Source: Thunnus maccoyii
Taxonomy: Eukaryota; Chordata; Actinopteri; Scombriformes; Scombridae
Assembly (NCBI RefSeq): GCF_910596095.1
Contig: NC_056540.1
Span: 19,678,501 to 19,742,500, forward strand
Direction of reading: 5' to 3'
DNA length: 64,000 bases
Shown here piece by piece: positions 37,469 through 47,901 of this stretch. Position 1 is the stretch's first letter. Each line of letters opens with the position of its first letter. The notes beneath the pieces are model-generated. The model saw nothing but the letters and a program-made list of their open reading frames with translations. It made no database searches and had not been told where the DNA came from. Both the position numbers and the translations under genes were made by a program.

Positions 37469-40400
37469 ATGGACCCTGAAGTGTCTGTGCTGCTGGACTG
37501 TGCAGCCTGGCGGGGGCTGCTGCAGGCTCAAGTGCAGGTGGAGCTCTCTGAAAGGTAGGACGATTTATAACACAACAGTTCTAACATGTGTGACGTAGAT
37601 ATTGGAGGAAAAAGTCAAAAAGAGAATCACTAAAACATTTTTGTAGATATGACACATGAATTCTACTCTGTATTCATTTAGTTCAATATAGTAGTTTGAC
37701 AGAAATGAAAATGTATTTGTCACCTCAAATGTTTGAATTACTTCCTCTTTCTTCTGTCAGATATAACCGGCAGACAGATGCTGCTCTTGAACGTCACATA
37801 GAGGAGATGTGGTCAGAGCGGGTGTCCAAGGAGCCGTGGCTTTTCAACGGCGCCAAATTCAGGCTGCACTCTTTCAGCTTGGCCTCTCCTATGTGTCCCT
37901 CGTCATCCTCAGTTTCTCCCAAACGCTCACCCTGCACTCATTCATCCCATGTTCCCGTCTCGGACTGTGCAGGCGACCGGGAGGGCGAATTAGTCAACAG
38001 ACAGGGAGAAATGGCTCGGAACAGTTTTGACCAGAGAAACGGGTCTGTGAATCAGACAGAAAACGGAGATGGTGTCACCCAGCAGAAAACCAGTACACTG
38101 AGACGAGCTTCCTCCACGTGTGACTGCAGAGCTCAGGAGGCCGAGGCGCTCCTCGCTCTGAGACTAGGTCTGACCTGCTACAAAGACTACCTTGGAACCA
38201 ACTGGTCCTGCCGAGTGGCAGAGCTCCGTCGGCGTGGCGAAGAGGAGTTCAATGATCCTCTGGCGCTGCTGGCTCAGCCTCTGGGTGTGGGCGCCGTCCT
38301 GTGTACAGATGACGGACAGGTGGTGTTGATCAGGAGGAGTCAGAAGGTGGCGGAGGCAGGAGGGCTGCTGGACATCCCCGGAGGTCACCCGGAGCCAAAG
38401 GTGAGGAGGAATTGGAGGTACGTGTCACTAAAATATGCCTGATGTGTTACTCACACCGTTGCTGCTCCCCTCAGGCGGTGTGTGAGCGTCTGGGTCAGGC
38501 AGTGTGTGAGGAGCAGGTCAGCGTGGCGGCGCTGCAGAAGAGGCCGGAGGCTGTCGTTGCTGAGCTTTTCTCTTCTGTCTGCGCCGAGATCAGAGACGAG
38601 GTGGGTTTCTCAAAAGTCCACCTTTAATTTGTTAATTCATAACCTCTCGTGATGTTTAGTTCAGCAGCAGTTGTCACTTCATTGTTGTGACTCTTTTTGT
38701 GTCTGTGAGGTTCTGTGAAGAGTTTTGCAAGATGATTTAATAGAATAAAAACAAAAGGCGTAAAATAATTGCAGAGCTTCATATGTTCATTAATCTCTTA
38801 ATGATTTATTGGTAACTAAATGAACCGAAGTCCATTTTTTTACTCCCATATGAACTATGGCTAACTAATGATAGTTTTTGTTATCAGTTAATATGTTGAC
38901 CTAGAGTCCAAAATGTCTTGTCTAATTAACATCCCAAAGTTATAACCCAAACGCTGGAATCATTAAATATTTTTCCTTTAATAAAATAAATTAAATGATT
39001 ATCCAATCATCACAACTGCTCAAGTTGTTTTAGTCCCTCAGTGAAAAACCATGAAACCTGCAGATAAAAGAAAAACTCAAAAGTCTCAATAAAAGATCAA
39101 TAAAACAGCTGAGAATACCTGTACTGACTGGAGTCAGTTCTCATAGAAGATGAACTCCACTTGCTCACTTAAAGCAAATATGTGTAGAGTTTTTACGTGA
39201 TTATATCATCTTTCAAACTCTGTTTGTTAGAATAATAAAGTCAAGACTTCCAAATCCTACAGATTGGCTGTAATGATCATCTGTGTATTTACATCCAACT
39301 GAACTGATGAACACTGTTCCCAACTACACACCACTGATTCACTGGTGTTATCTCAGTGGTGTTGTCTCCGTCATGGAACTATTAATAAATCCATCAGTAC
39401 TCTTTGTATTTTAAATTCTAAGGAAACATTAAACAATCTTCACTCTTGCTTTGTCCAATATCTGAAAGAGCTGAGTCAGCATGACCAATACTTAAGCAAA
39501 TATTTTGAAGAGTTAAAAACAGGAAAGTCCTTTGGAAACGGAAAGGTTTTGACCCTGAATCTCTCACTACTTCCTGTTCGTCTCCAGGTGAACGTTCCTC
39601 TGAGGTTCCTCGGAGAGCCCGTCCTGATGGGCGTCGCTCTGAATCACACCAGCGCTGGCAGACCGAGCGCCGAGTTCTACGTCAGGTACTTTAATCCTCC
39701 CTTCTCATTTGAATCCAATAAACATAGTGAAGAAATGTTTCCTCTTAAAGCAGGAAAATGAGGAATGAAAAGATGAATTACATCATTTATCATTAAATGA
39801 AGTGGGATAACGTACATGAACTGATCTTATAATCATAGGATTTGTTCGCACTGGTATTATTCAAATATATTTATATTCCCAATCCTGTAAAAGATCTCTG
39901 GGACAAAATGTTATCATATGAAAATGGTCATGAACCTTGGAAACAGTTTCCTTGCAATGAGGCATCTCTAAACAAAACCAATAGTCACCTAAGCTCCAGG
40001 ACTTCCTGTAATAAACAGTCTGGTTTGAGTGAAGAATGCCAACAAAGCAAATATATCTATTTTTAAATTGCATGACGTGCTTATCTGAGAAATTTATACC
40101 TGACATTGTCGTAATCTCTTGAAGAAGACGTCTTAAATTCAAGAAAGGTAAAAAAACAAAACAAATCAGCACTGTGAGAGAGAAACCAGGTTGTCACCGT
40201 CCATTGACAGTGTTTGACTGGACATTATATTCTTTTAAATTTATTAATTTAACCTTAATTTAACCAGATATGTCCAATTGAGGTTTGCAAGGGAGAAAAC
40301 AGGCAACAGATCGTAATAACAGGAATAAATACTAAAATAAGGCTAAAAGTACAATTATAACAGAGTAATTTACAATAGAATTTACCTCCAATTCTGCCAT

Positions 40401-41007
40401 CGATATCTTATTCATTCAATTTAAATTTATTGTTCAGACATGATGGTTTTCTTTCCGATCTCTGTCTGTACATCAGGGACAGACAGCAGATATGTTGTGT
40501 GATCTGAGATAATAAGTGCAGGATGAACTCTGAAGTAAGTTTGTAAGTTGGCTTCATAAAGATGTAACGCAGTGTCTGATATATACGTGTGTCCTCAGTT
40601 GCTCACTGACATCTGATGAAGTTAGAAAGTTGTACTGGAAAGGAGGAGCTGAGGCCAACGAGTCAACAGATATCGTCTTCCTCAGCAGAACGGTAAGAAA
40701 TCTCTAATACCAGAACAAACTTTCTGTTCGGCCAGTTGTATTATTAAAAACACTAAAGATAAATATCTAATCACACCTTAGAGACATTTGAAACCTCTCT
40801 AAGCTTAATATTCTGTGAAATATTTAGAAAACTGCATTTTGTTGTCTGTGATATTTGAAGGAGATGCTGCAGCTGGACAGACGCAGCGCTCTGTGGTCGG
40901 AGCTTTGTCCTTCAGCCAAAGGAGCCGTGCAGCTGTATCAGTCAGTGAAGCCTGACGGAGGACAAAACCTGAGCAAACAACCTGCTGCAGAAAATGGATC
41001 CAGATGA
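37469..41007 (+). CDS. nudt22: Nudix hydrolase 22 (UDP-glucose/galactose pyrophosphatase-type)
   Basis: Mammalian NUDT22 is an Mg2+-dependent UDP-glucose/UDP-galactose hydrolase. Coding exons are 37469-37554, 37761-38400, 38475-38600, 39588-39685, 40599-40692 and 40861-41007, totalling 1191 nt (396 aa; human about 303). The second of two adjacent ATGs is used because MDPEV matches the family N-terminus. Conserved blocks are EPWLFNGAKFRLHS (53-66), RLGLTCYKDYLGTNWS (163-178), DIPGGHPEP (233-241) and AELFSSVCAEIRDEV (271-285, the last residue across the junction). These last two are the two halves of an atypical Nudix box held apart by an insert, as in mammals. ETSAGR-like TSAGRPSAEFYV follows, and LWSELCPSAKGAV lies near the end. 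Residues about 73-157 are a Ser/Asn/Gln-rich insert absent from human. The gene converges with hnrnpul2. Confidence 0.95.
40230..40400. repeat. Dispersed repeat in nudt22 intron 4
   Basis: Phrases such as 'ccagatatgtccaattgagg' and 'aaaacaggcaacagatcg' fit a common teleost interspersed repeat. It is intronic and noncoding. Confidence 0.35.
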
Positions 41008-41050
41008 TCAAATATAACAAAGAGAAACAGTTTTCATTCAAGTTCAGGGA

Positions 41051-41056
41051 TTTATT
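41051..41056 (-). terminator. Candidate hnrnpul2 poly(A) signal
   Basis: AATAAA on the minus strand, 308 nt after the hnrnpul2 stop codon. If used, the hnrnpul2 3' UTR overlaps the nudt22 3' UTR. No closer canonical hexamer was seen on this strand. Confidence 0.45.
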
Positions 41057-41141
41057 AGTTTGACTTTGAGCAAAATGTGCAAAATGTATTTTTCATCATT
41101 TATACACTGTACAGAAAAAGTAGATTTTTACAAATATTTTG

Positions 41142-41147
41142 AATAAA
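41142..41147 (+). terminator. nudt22 poly(A) signal AATAAA
   Basis: A canonical hexamer 135 nt after the nudt22 stop codon, followed by GT/T-rich sequence (gtgaccttgtttttgtt), the usual downstream element. This is the likely mRNA 3' end. Confidence 0.7.
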
Positions 41148-41363
41148 AATTCTAAAAAGTGACCTTGTTTTTGTTATTAAATCTTTAAATACAACACCGA
41201 TTATCTTTGATTGGTCAAAGCAGGAAGTGCAACATTTACTGTAGTTTTCTGTATGATATTATTTGAGTGGGCTCTCGTTCTACAAACTAAATGTCTGTAG
41301 AACTGATGTCCATGTAAACGCAGGCAGTTTGGTGGCTTCTGTTTCATCTCGCTCCGTGTTTCC

Positions 41364-43754
41364 TCACCAGTAACCCTCATAAGCACCGTAACCAAAGTCT
41401 CTGTTGTCGTAGTAGTAGCTCTGGTCCTGATACGCCACGTTCCACTGCAACGTAGAACAACACAGGATGAGGAAGTGGTTTTGTTTGCTCTGTTAAATTA
41501 AGTTAAAACCAGATTCATGTTCAGGTTTCGTGTGTTGCATATTACTCACATAACTTGGCTGTTGGCTCCACGACTGCACGTTGAACCCCGCGTCACCCCA
41601 TCCTTCAAAGAAAATAATAAAATCACATCATCAAACATTAAACATCAAGTCTCCCAAAATAAATGTCTATTATTTCTCATGCTGACCATTTAGCCATCGG
41701 ATCCGATGAGCGGGGGGAGGGCCGTGCGGGTAGGGTCTCTTCTTGTGGAGTCTGTGTTTCTTCTTCTCTTGTTTGGTGATGGGAGGCAGCAGTCTGCGTG
41801 CTTCGTCTTTATACTTCTGCAGGAGTGTCTGCGCCTGTTCCTGAGGAAGCTCAACGTACTGCAGCTCCTCCAGAAGGTCCCCCTTCTCTGGAAGACTGCA
41901 GCTCACTGGAGAGAGAGAGAGGAAGTCAAAATTAAAGAGGAATCACAGAAAATACATACATGTAGCAAAGCTCTTCATTTTTTCCCAAATTCAACAATGT
42001 CTTTAGTCGTAATCTCGATTAACAGATATCTGAAGATATTTGCATATGAATGCCGGATCTGTAGGCAACGGCACAAGATTTTGGTGCCAGAAGAGTTCTC
42101 CATTTGTAGCCCAAGTAGAATTGACCAGTCATGTTTGAGAGGGCTTTGGTTGCATGCGGGGAAACAGTGATCGCCTTTTTCACCATTCTCTGACATCTTA
42201 TAGACCAAACAACTAATCAAATCAATCAACAATGGAAACTGTTTATTGCAACATTACCAGAGGCTCCAGTTTTTTTGTGATTCAAATTGAATAATAAAAG
42301 AATAATGAAATCTGCCAAACCACTGAACTGCACAGAATTACATCACATAAAAATAACACAAGTACCTGATAAAGTTAAATGTTCGTTTCTGCTTTCTCCT
42401 CCTGATTTCTCTCTTATCAGGGAGTCAGTTAAAGGACTCCCAAAGATAAGAGACTGAATAATAATTTAATGGAAATACCAAAAAATCTAAAAGTTTCCTT
42501 CGCTAAGAGAGATGACTGTTCACCACAGCTGGAGAGTGTCTGGAGAGTGTCGACTCCCACGTTTGGTTAGACGGTACTTAATCCTATAAACAGTGCAGGA
42601 GTCAGACCTTGCAGTTTGAGCAGTGCGGTCTCAGGGATCTGCTCCCCGTCTCCTGTCTGGTGCTGAGACAGTCGTCTTCTCCACTCCTCTGCTGAGGGGA
42701 AGACCACCACCACCCGGCGCCTGAAGCCCCTGAACAGCTGCAGCTTGTGACGCTGTGCAGAGAAGAGGATGTTGCACTGAAAAGAAAAGGATGAGAGAAG
42801 TGATGAAGTAGAGAACAATGTGATGTACTTTCCAGAACTGAACAAGTGCTGTCATTTCCAAACAAGTTTCAGTGCTTCAGTGATAAATTTATTCTTTAAT
42901 ACTTGTGACCTGATGAGTTTTGATATGACTTTTATAAATATGCGACTGTAGTAAACATTTTGTCTCATATTACAGTTAGTAATATGTCTTCAACAGTTTT
43001 GAAGTAAATGATTAGAAAAATAATGTACCGATGATTCATATTATCATTAATTCATTAACCAAACATGAACAAGACAGAGGTGCAGGATTTTAATTCAAGG
43101 ACACTGAAGAGGTCCAGTGTGCTTCAACTAGTTTTTGTCGGATGGTTTAACTGTGTCCAAACCCCTCCCCCACGTCGTCTAGACTGGGGGGGGTGTCTGT
43201 CTGAAAAGTTTTGTGAATTTCCAAAACCGTCAGTCTCATATTCATGCCCGTGTCACACTGTGAATGGCCAGATATGCAGAGGTGAGAGCTCTCATTCTTC
43301 ACACAGCTACATACTTCTGTCATTTTTATATGTGCAAATACAGCAAGTGACACAACACAAGTGCGACACCATGAACGCCTTCACGAAGTAATTGTCTAAA
43401 AGTGTCCACCTGTAACCCGTATCCCTGTTTCTATGATGCATCACGTCTCTCCATGATGAAAAACTTCTTGCCTCGCCTTTGAATGTGCCTGTTTGCCTTT
43501 AGATGTGTTCAAACAACACAAAACTAAACTAAAAAAAGCGTTTAAAAGTAGGTAAATATTTACTGGGCAGTTTCATAAGACACTAATGATACTTAACAGG
43601 GTTTTCAGAGATGAATTGATTGAAGTTGAGTGTTTGAAGTGAAAGGTTACCTGGTCAAGGATATAGTTGCCTGGAGTTTTAGCAGCCATCTTGATTAAAT
43701 CAGTCAGGCACTGAGAGGCCTGCCGCAGCCTGCTGTCCCTCTCTCCACCGCTCT

Positions 43755-43802
<48 letters not shown>

Positions 43803-46800
43803 CTCAGTTAGTCAGAACTCTAAAATGTCATCCGACCATCTCTGAATGCAAGTATGAGACGTGAGAGTGAAGACTGGAGGTTTGACTGACAATCATACAT
43901 GTGAGCAGCTCCTCTGTTCCCAGCAGCCTGTAGTGTTTCTCTGGATGCTGCTGCATGAGAGTCGCAGCCCAGTGGCTCTTCCCAGAACCAGGAAGACCCA
44001 CCATCAACACCACCTGTGGAGGAAGAGGGGAGAGGAAGATGAAATGTAACAACTATGTAAACTTACTGCACATGGAAATATAAATCAAACATTATATCCA
44101 CAAACACTGTAAAGAGGTTTTCAAGAACTGATTATGTAAACTGTTATTGTTCTTTTTTTTCAACTTGTGACGAGTGCTTTTACTTTTAGATCCTGTCTGA
44201 AAATAAACAAGGACTGCTCTTTTTAAAAAGGATGTATTATGCACATTTCCAGGTCTATATTTATATTCTGGGTCTCTACTGGAATATCTTTGCATGATTT
44301 ACAGTTCAAAAAACTCCTTATTTATCTCATACTGGCTTTATGCAGCCCCTCAGTTCAGCCTCTGTCTGAAACAGGTTGTTTTAACTCCTGTCTCTTTTCT
44401 GATTGGCCAGCAGCTGCCCCTCAATAGACTTCTGGAGGCTCTGAAGGCTACGTCAACAAACAATAGTAATCGGCTTTCACTTCTTTCTCTTGTTCTTTAC
44501 TCGAAACTTCTCAAAAACATTAGTACTTGTTCAAACCGAAATCTGATCTGAAATATGAGAGTGGACAACACAAACAACACATGGAACAACCTTAGCAACA
44601 TCCATAGCAACAAAGGCTACCAATAGACGGCTGTTTGATGAGACTGACTTATCTGTTAGACCATTGTGCTGAATTATTTTGTTTTTTTAAAAAATTTATA
44701 AACAAACTTCCACCAAATGGAATCATATACATACCTTGTGATACTGTCAAATTTGGTCAAATTGTGCCACATTTCTGTTACACACATTAAAATTGTTTGG
44801 ATGGAAACCCGGCTACAGTCTCTCACCTCACACTGTGCTCTGGATGTAGGGGCGGATGTGGCTCTCATCCTCTGCCCAGCAGGGAGCGCCGCCACCGGTG
44901 TAAACCCTGGAGGGCTGGAGTACCAGGGAGGGGCCGTGGGGTCCAGGAGGAATCGAACTGAACAGCTCTTACAGAGGACGTGAGGGAACAGAGCACAGCC
45001 CTGCAGCACCGAGGCATCCAGGGAAAAGGCCGCACCCATGAAACGACCGTTCTTGTGGAAAGAGAGCTGAACGGTGTGGTCTGTGGAGAAAGACTGTGGG
45101 TGTACACGGCTGAGATTAGAGACCATTTCCATCTAAACTGGATGTGAGAGTTTCAAACAATATGAAGGAAGGAAAAAGTGGAGAGAAAATTGTTACTCAC
45201 AGCGTAACAGCCAATGATATCCCCCTCTGAAAAAGGTTCTCCAAACTTCTCCTCCTTTCCAGCTGACACTTTTTTACCGCGCCTGTCATACGCAAAAGAA
45301 ACTTCCTCTTCACCTGAAGGTAAACAGATGGAGAAAACAGCAAGTGACCATTTAAATACTTTCAACAAGAGCAAAAACAGACAAGAAAATATGTCTCTGT
45401 TAAAATAACTTCTCTCTCTCCTGTAAAAACCATAAAATAAACCCAGTAATGACCCGACATCCTTACCCAGCAGCAGAGAGGTGTTGGCCACTGACCAGCC
45501 GACTCTCAGGCCGTAGTGCTCAGTGCCGTCTCCGTCTTGTGTAGTCAACAGCTTCCTCTCCAGCCTCACCTCGAAGCCCACCTTGCCCTGTATCACCCCA
45601 TGGGAGAGCCTGCAGCCCGACCACAGCGAGGGGAATCTGTCCCAGAACCGCGGCTGTCCACAAGCTCCATCTGGACCCACCTCAAAGTGGAGGTGACCGC
45701 CATCTGTGTGAAACAAGAAGATTCATAAAGCGTCTGTACTACTGACTTAAAACTTTTATCAAAACAAACTGCATCTTCAGGGACTATTTTTTTAAAAAGT
45801 TTGTTTGTTTGTTTCATGTTCTATTACCAGAGAGGTGATGAATGTTATCCAAAGACTTACATGGATCCAGTCTGACTTTATCTTTGTCTTCCTCCTCTGC
45901 CTCCTCTCTCTCCACTGGTGGTTGTGGTGATTTGGCTCTGGTTGAGAAAAACAAAACAAACAAATATGCTGCTTAATGACACCTCTCTCATGAAAACAAT
46001 ATTTTAAAAGTTCTTTTTAAGGGTGATGTTTAAGGTCCGATTCATGATGGGTTCACTGTTTTTAAATCCAAATTGTATTAAAATGTTGTTTCCCATCGTT
46101 TATGACGGAGAAACTGCAGCTCAACAGGGAAACACTGAGTTCACACAAAGAGGGAATTTGATGCTAAAGACTGTAAATGTGGCAGATATCCGCTTGATAT
46201 GACTAACTCAGACTGCTGACGCCTCATATAAGCTTCAGATAAACTTTTAAATGCATTTTTGCACAAAATAACTGTGTGGACACACTGGGTTTTGGCCACC
46301 ATCACTTACATTGAAAGCACATTTATGTTGTCTTAAAATTATGTTACACAGCCTTATAGTCATCTCTGCATCTCGTGTGAAAATGTTCCCGACAGGTACC
46401 ATCAAAGTTGAGCTGTGGGGCTCGGTCACTGTAACCTTACTGCTGATTAGACAGAGGCAGAGAGAGAAAGATCTCAAGGAGAAAAGGCAGATAAGGATTC
46501 AGCCTTCAACTCTTAGAGAGTCTCTCCCCAGAGAGATTGTAAATTAATTACAAGAAATCTATTAGGGTTGAAGAATATGGGATGATTGTGAAGTGTGCGG
46601 CTGTATGTACAAATACTGACACTCAACCTCAAACAGTATCTCTTCAGCCTAGCAAACTGGGAGCATGTATTCTGGATATTGCGATAAAACTCTGAAAGAC
46701 AACTTGTTCTCTGTGAATTCATCTTAAATTTCCACGACAGTTGGGAACCACTGGACTAAACTAGCTTACTGTATATAAAGTAGTTGAAACTAGCTCCATC

Positions 46801-47901
46801 TCCAGCAGCTACAACAGTAACATGCTGCTCTAACACTGATGCTTCAGTATTAATAATCTAATGATGTCATATATAATAATATATCAGTCAGAGGGACCAA
46901 ACCTCTAATTTTACTGCAATACTTTAACTACATTTAGTTGCTTATACTCATGTACTTTTTCCTGCAGGACTTTTACTTGTAATGAAGTATTTTACATTTT
47001 TGCTATATTGGTACTAAAGGATCTGAATACTTCTTCCTAAAATACCACTTAGTATAATCCTGATTTATGTATTTTTTGCACAAAACCCTGGCAGCTCCAT
47101 CTCATCTGGGGATGCAATGATTAACTTGTATTACCTTTTATATCGTATCTCCTCCTTGAACTCGTAGAAAGCTCTCCCTCTGTCCTCTCCAGGATCCTCT
47201 GCACCTCCCTGCTGCCTCCCCTGCTCTCCTCCCTCGGCTTGGCACACAGTCACCCTCTCTGAGTCACACTCAGAGTCTGGCTGTACGGTCTGCACACTAT
47301 TTTTAGCCTCAGTCTGTGTTGCAGAGCCTGGTTGCAGACTGGTTTTGGGCTCAGTCTGTGTTGCAGGGCCTGGCTGCAGACTGGTTTTAGGCTCAGTCTG
47401 TGTTGCAGGACCTGGTTGCAGACTGGTTTTGGCCTCAGTCTGTGTTGCCTCAGTCTGTGTTGCAGAGCCTGGTTGCAGACTGGTTTTGGGCTTAGTCTGA
47501 ATTGCAGAGCCTGGTTGCAGACTGGTTTTAGGCTCAGTCTGTGTTGCAGGGCCTGGTTGCAGACTGGTTTTGGCCTCAGTCTGTGTTGCAGACTCTCTGA
47601 ACTCTCTGGCAGATTCACCGTCACACGGCGCAGTGATACCAACTGTTGCCACCGGTGATGAGAACGGAGCGGCGGCGGAGGCAACGACCTCCACCGTCTC
47701 CGCAGGTGTTGGAGGAGTCATTGAGTCGTCTTTTTGTAGTTCCAACTCTTCTCCACCGTCTTCTCCACCTTGTCCAGCCTCTACAGCGGACCACAGCCTG
47801 ACTACCAGCTCAGCCTTCAGTCCTTTAGTGTCCAAATCAAGCTCTTTAAGTCTGGACCGCAGCTCGGCCACTTTTAACTTTTTGATGTCCGCTAGCTTCA
47901 T
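41364..47901 (-). CDS. hnrnpul2: Heterogeneous nuclear ribonucleoprotein U-like protein 2
   Basis: A nuclear RNA-binding protein; mammalian HNRNPUL1/2 also act in DNA end resection. Coding exons (minus) are 47135-47901, 45861-45937, 45467-45703, 45201-45313, 44827-45093, 43891-44013, 43651-43752, 42608-42776, 41687-41905, 41550-41602 and 41364-41444. They total 2208 nt (735 aa; human about 747). Domains: SAP (residues 3-37, KLKVAELRSRLKELDLDTKGLKAEL region), an acidic region and a 14-residue tandem repeat (104-206), SPRY (about 282-470), then a kinase-like nucleotide-binding domain with Walker A GLPGSGKS (493-500). It continues through NYILDQ-CNILFSAQRHKLQLF to EEAQ-like QEQAQTLLQKYKDEARRLLPP. 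DQCN and GERD match UL2 better than UL1. The Tyr-rich tail is short and has no RGG box. The exon 6/7 junction is least certain: a weak GTCAGT donor, with about 11 residues missing compared with human. Confidence 0.9.
43757..43801. repeat. (CA)n microsatellite at hnrnpul2 exon 7 acceptor
   Basis: About 22 CA units on plus, so (GU)n in the hnrnpul2 pre-mRNA. Only TTTAG separates it from the first base of exon 7 (43752). It occupies the position of the polypyrimidine tract. Confidence 0.97.
44230..44660. repeat. Dispersed repeat in hnrnpul2 intron 5
   Basis: Phrases 'gatgtattatgcacatttcc' and 'ctgattggccagcagctgcc' fit a common teleost interspersed repeat. It is intronic, and no frame continues into neighbouring exons. 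Confidence 0.4.
46040..46330. repeat. Dispersed repeat in hnrnpul2 intron 1
   Basis: Related to 28555-28905, sharing 'gcagctcaacagggaaacac' and 'gatatgactaactcagact'. The flanks are rearranged relative to that copy. Confidence 0.6.
46735..47050 (-). repeat. Composite dispersed repeat, copy A3
   Basis: Reverse complement of part of copies A1 and A2. It carries the uninterrupted GCTAGTTTCAAC site, so it also lacks the insertion present in A2. It lies in hnrnpul2 intron 1. Confidence 0.75.
47284..47592 (-). repeat. Coding tandem repeat in hnrnpul2 exon 1 (42-bp unit)
   Basis: Seven units of a 14-residue repeat, consensus (S/P)ATQTE(A/P)KTSLQPG, at residues 104-206 with one unit carrying an extra ATQTE. 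The DNA unit is 42 bp. Units differ at only a few positions, so the array is young or homogenised. It lies in the low-complexity region between the SAP and SPRY domains. Confidence 0.95.

Noticed and set aside
47332-47658. Antisense open frame with repeated Cys-Cys-Arg-Ala-Trp-Leu units
   Set aside because: It is the shadow of the hnrnpul2 coding repeat on the opposite strand. The repeat unit is a multiple of three, so every frame stays open.
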